Part shown: in pieces, positions 22,534 to 25,072 of the stretch
How positions within the stretch are numbered: the stretch's first letter is position 1
How the letters are laid out: every line of letters starts with the position of its first letter
The notes under the pieces: generated by a model
The model's input: only the letters and a program-made list of their open reading frames with translations
Database searches by the model: none
What the model was told of the DNA's origin: nothing
Position numbers and translations under genes: made by a program
Source of the DNA: an uncultured Desulfobacterales bacterium
Lineage (GTDB): Bacteria; Desulfobacterota; Desulfobacteria; Desulfobacterales; G020354645
Assembly (NCBI GenBank): GCA_947259865.1
Contig: CAMYNZ010000058.1
Coordinates: 1-25,072, forward strand
Direction of reading: 5' to 3'
DNA length: 25,072 bases

Positions 22534-22726
22534 GAGGGGTCGGAAAGTTTTTTCTGCCAACCTGTGATAATAGCGGAATGAATTATCAGCAGCGAAATCG
22601 TGCACTGTCTGAAGGCATTAGGGAGCGTTGCCAAAGAACAGGCGGTAACCCATATGCATGAGTTTGCACGATGCAGTCGCTGATGATTCATGCAGCCACC
22701 TCGTCAAAAAAACTCCCCGACCCCTG
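22534..22726. mobile_element. Miniature inverted-repeat transposable element, copy B (193 bp)
   Basis: The left end GAGGGGTCGGAAAGTTTTTT (22534-22553) and the right end AAAAAACTCCCCGACCCCTG (22707-22726) are imperfect inverted repeats of the same family as 18991-19204. They are flanked by perfect 8-bp direct repeats ATTTAGAT (22526-22533 and 22727-22734). Internal arms around 22580-22612 and 22663-22692 (ATGAATTATCAGC and GCTGATGATTCAT, plus ATCGTGCA and TGCACGAT) are complementary, so the whole element folds back. No transposase is encoded. Confidence 0.8.
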
Positions 22727-22743
22727 ATTTAGATGGCAACCGG

Positions 22744-23066
22744 CTAATCCGTCAACCCCTGATCGATCTTTTCTGATTGGCAGTTTTGATCAAGTACGCC
22801 GAGAATGGCCTCCCGGATGATATCGGGTTTTTTCCAGAGGATGAAATGACCGGCATCCGTTACCCGTATGATATTTGGCTTTTTATTTTTCAACATCCGT
22901 TCTGCGAAATCGGCATTGGCCGGCAGCACCAGCCCGTCTTTGCCGCCCTGGACGACTGTAACCGGCCTATTCTCTTTTTCAGGAGATGAACATGGGTGGG
23001 GCCCAAAATGTACCCGTTAAAACGGCTCCGATTATATGCCGAGGTTCTTTCAATCACCGAATTCAT
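22744..23066 (-). pseudogene. Decayed alpha/beta-hydrolase (internal deletion and frameshift)
   Basis: The frame ending at 22744 encodes the C-terminus of an alpha/beta-hydrolase: RPVTVVQGGKDGLV with the acid residue of the triad, NADFAERML, and DAGHFILWKKP with the catalytic histidine. Upstream it is open only to a TAA near 23018. A different frame starts at ATG 23066 behind AGGG and reads MNSVIERTSAYNRSRFNGY, then runs out of frame across the same region. The roughly 200 residues of core, with the nucleophile elbow, are missing. The simplest view is a gene remnant lost by deletion, next to a mobile element. A short functional protein from GTG 22929 is unlikely. Confidence 0.6.
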
Positions 23067-23256
23067 TTTAGCCCTGCTTCAAATAAATCATATATCCTAA
23101 TAGCGACGGATCATCGGTTGTCAAGGAAAGCTTTAGATAGTCTCAGGTGCCAGGCGATCGGATGGTGTGTTTGATACTAACACGTGTCATCTGCAAATCA
23201 AGATCTGATCTATATCTTTTCGGTTTTTGGGGCCCTGCATTTGAATTCACAACATT

Positions 23257-23922
23257 CTATCGGATTATAATGTCCGGTTGGGCAAGCGTGGTCTGGATTT
23301 CGGATGGATGGTGACAAATATAATCAGGCGCTGAATCCTCAATCTCTTTTTGGCTCCCGAATCCATAGGTGACCGCTATGGTAGATGTGCCGTTTGATTT
23401 ACCGGCCATAATGTCTTCCCGGCGATCTCCCACCATTGCGATTTCATTGGGCATAAGATCTAAATTGTGAATACTGTGGGCGACCAGCTCGGATTTATCG
23501 TCGAAACGTCCGTCAAGTGCCGGGCCAAAAACGTCGCCAATCCATTGATCCAATCCTAATTGCTGAACTATTTTATCGGCATAGGTCTTCGGCTTGGCGG
23601 TCACGACCCGGAGATTATAGGATTTTTGATACAGGTCAGACAGCAGCTCGGCGATCCCAGGGTAAATGTCGTATTCCGCGATGCCTTTCCGGGAAAACCT
23701 TTCGCGAAATAGGCTGACGGCTTTTTCGATGATCGTTTTGTCTGCGGTCGAAAGGATTTTTTCAAAAGAAAGACGCAGCGGCGGACCGATGAATTCAATA
23801 ATCCGGCTATCCGCGATGCGGGGCCGGCCCAGGCGCTCGAGCGCAAATTGAAAGCTGCGAAGAATACTTTCTCTGGGATCAGCGAGGGTGCCGTCCAGAT
23901 CGAAAAATATGTTTGAAATCAT
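23257..23922 (-). CDS. HAD-superfamily phosphatase, Gph/PpaX-like
   Basis: The 221-residue protein shows motif I FFDLDGTLADP (D8, D10), cap residues RSFQFALERLG with the IGPPL motif of phosphoglycolate-phosphatase-like enzymes, motif II LRVVTAKPKTYA, motif III lysine in DDKSELV and motif IV IAMVGDRREDIMAGKSNG. It is probably a phosphatase for phosphoglycolate or a similar small phosphate ester. It is a single gene on the minus strand without a clear ribosome-binding site before ATG 23922. The intergenic bases 22981-23256 upstream of the neighbouring remnant hold no other gene. Confidence 0.88.
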   Translation of the reverse strand: MISNIFFDLDGTLADPRESILRSFQFALERLGRPRIADSRIIEFIGPPLRLSFEKILSTADKTIIEKAVSLFRERFSRKGIAEYDIYPGIAELLSDLYQKSYNLRVVTAKPKTYADKIVQQLGLDQWIGDVFGPALDGRFDDKSELVAHSIHNLDLMPNEIAMVGDRREDIMAGKSNGTSTIAVTYGFGSQKEIEDSAPDYICHHPSEIQTTLAQPDIIIR

Positions 23923-24039
23923 AGGGTCGAGTGCATTTCAGCTGTGGTTACAAAAGATATAACAGGAGAACTGAATAATCATACATGTTTTTTTCGGTAT
24001 TTATTATCCTGTGTAAAGCCGGATCTTAAAAATAAAACC

Positions 24040-24651
24040 TTATTCTGAATAGACGGTTTCGAGTAAATCGGAATTAAACATATTAGCGGGTGAGATGGCA
24101 GGTTGGTCCATCGGAACGTTGGTACCGTAGCGTTCTTTTAGCTTGGCTTTCACAAGGGGGTGTGTAAGGTCAAAATCCTTGATTTTTTGGAGTTTGCCAA
24201 TCTCCAGGTTTACAGCTTCCTTGTAAATCTTCCAGATCAATTCCGAACAATAAATTTTTTCATCTGACCATCCAAAATATAAGTCGTAGTCTTTACCCCG
24301 ATATTTTTCCCCGACCCGTTTCATTTTAGACAATACATCCGGTTTCAAAATATGTTCCGAATTTTTTAACCGTTTTACAACGTAGTGTCCCTTTTCCCCG
24401 CGTTTAATCCATTTGTCCAGAGCGGTTAGTTTTACCGGTTGAATGGCCTCATAAACATAGGGTTTATCATTTTGAAAATAGATTATGCCCATGTGACTGA
24501 ACTTGGAGCCGGTTGCGTACTGAATGGCCTTGCTTTGAGACGATTGTGATGTCTGAAAAATAATATCCCCGTTTTTTAAAGGGCTTACCACCTCCGTTTG
24601 GCAACCCATTAACAACAATATGTGAAGAAAAATAATCAGAAATCCGGGCAT
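24040..24651 (-). CDS. yiiX: YiiX-like NlpC/P60-fold cysteine hydrolase, predicted lipoprotein
   Basis: The 203-residue protein follows E. coli YiiX almost throughout: NGDIIFQTSQSSQSKAIQYA, SKFSHMGIIY with the catalytic histidine H53, GEKGHYVVKRL, YDLYFGWSDEKIYCSELIWK with the catalytic cysteine C135, and FDLTHPLVKAKLKERYG near the end. The N-terminus has a signal peptide ending in the lipobox LLMGC (C17), so the enzyme is probably anchored as a lipoprotein in the envelope. YiiX/YebB-type proteins are permuted NlpC/P60 papain-fold enzymes that may hydrolyse amide or thioester/ester bonds of lipids or peptides. The start has only a weak ribosome-binding site. Confidence 0.92.
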   Translation of the reverse strand: MPGFLIIFLHILLLMGCQTEVVSPLKNGDIIFQTSQSSQSKAIQYATGSKFSHMGIIYFQNDKPYVYEAIQPVKLTALDKWIKRGEKGHYVVKRLKNSEHILKPDVLSKMKRVGEKYRGKDYDLYFGWSDEKIYCSELIWKIYKEAVNLEIGKLQKIKDFDLTHPLVKAKLKERYGTNVPMDQPAISPANMFNSDLLETVYSE

Positions 24652-24735
24652 AACATTGATATATTATTGGGAGTTAATTACCGGTCGGATGCTCAACCTC
24701 CTGTGACACAGCCATCGCTCAATATGGGTCACGGG

Positions 24736-24969
24736 CTAGAGACTTGATAAAAGCGTCTTTATAAATGATGCCTTCCAGGCCAGTCTTAAAATGACGGAAA
24801 TCAGAAATAATGACAAACCAACGACAATCACCAGACTAAAATGTTTTTTTTCAGACCAGCCCTTTGCGGAAGGCAGGGATACGCGCAATACCTCCATGAT
24901 GATTGCAGCCGCAGCAGAGGAGGCCAAAAACTGAATACTGCCGAAAACTAACGGTGTCAGCGACAGCAA
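24736..24969 (-). CDS. Small two-helix membrane protein, possibly the 3' part of a broken gene
   Basis: Seventy-seven residues with two hydrophobic helices (about 5-27 and 44-64) joined by a basic loop SAKGWSEKKH. The start would be TTG 24969 without a ribosome-binding site. Only two codons upstream is a TAA (24973-24975). Beyond that stop the same frame is open to the window edge and also reads as membrane protein (VVCDLIVAFVLYLGSPKSYI). It may therefore be a multi-helix membrane protein interrupted by a stop, or two adjacent genes. No family is recognised. Confidence 0.35.
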   Translation of the reverse strand: MLSLTPLVFGSIQFLASSAAAAIIMEVLRVSLPSAKGWSEKKHFSLVIVVGLSLFLISVILRLAWKASFIKTLLSSL

Positions 24970-25072
24970 CAGTTAGATGTAACTTTTAGGGCTTCCCAAA
25001 TAGAGCACAAAAGCAACGATGAGATCGCAAACAACCATGTCGCCTGACAAAATTATTATCAGCTTTATGCTA

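Noticed and set aside
18991..22726. CRISPR array or REP/RAYT pair
   Set aside because: Only two distant copies with inverted ends and 8-bp flanking duplications; no spacers, cas genes or Y1 transposase.
22986..23174. Plus-strand 62-residue ORF beside the hydrolase remnant
   Set aside because: No ribosome-binding site or family resemblance; it lies antisense to the remnant.

Overview
The window looks like chromosomal DNA of an anaerobic, respiring deltaproteobacterium (Desulfobacterota, Desulfobacterales-like). The grounds are a quinol-type nitric oxide reductase start, a PaaK-like acyl-CoA ligase, a PilZ protein, a Co/Ni importer of the CbiMNQO type, a DmeF-like exporter and mixed-GC, short-operon organisation. 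This placement is inferred from gene content and protein style; no rRNA or tRNA is present.

Layout. 1-2318 (minus strand): the start of norZ, interrupted by an in-frame TAG at codon 103, behind a possible FNR/DNR-type box; an ECF sigma factor with an overlapping zinc-finger anti-sigma factor; a PilZ protein. 2629-4181 (plus): a phenylacetate-CoA-ligase-like enzyme and a 62-residue partner. 4590-15118 (plus): one long run of eleven genes, namely cbiMN-cbiQ-cbiO, two peptidase-S51 (cyanophycinase/dipeptidase E-like) proteins, two Gfo/Idh/MocA oxidoreductases, a FemAB/CelD-like acyltransferase, an MshA-like glycosyltransferase and a PIG-L (MshB/BshB-like) deacetylase. 15194-25072: mostly minus-strand single genes and short operons (HAD phosphatases, dmeF-like, 3-methyladenine glycosylase, TraB-family protein, GNAT proteins including an ArsN2-like one, a methyltransferase, YiiX). 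Between them lie a structured intergenic transcript candidate, a 49-residue cysteine-rich gene, two copies of a miniature inverted-repeat element and a decayed alpha/beta-hydrolase.

How it may work together. The most interesting part is 7338-15118. A glycosyltransferase that reads like MshA, followed by a PIG-L deacetylase, is the first half of mycothiol- or bacillithiol-type low-molecular-weight thiol synthesis. In the same run the second S51-like protein carries a C-terminal domain resembling the C-terminal (DALR) domain of cysteinyl-tRNA synthetase, the family from which the mycothiol ligase MshC derives. With two sugar/inositol-type dehydrogenases and an acyl/aminoacyl-transferase-like protein, this is a candidate uncharacterised pathway for an amino-sugar conjugate, possibly a thiol. 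No complete cysteine ligase is visible, so this is a hypothesis. The second notable part is 15901-16308: a sigma70-like -35 box with a 17-bp palindrome, a 5' hairpin, a 10-codon leader ORF with an ideal ribosome-binding site, mutually exclusive hairpins and a bidirectional terminator, with no protein gene to explain them.
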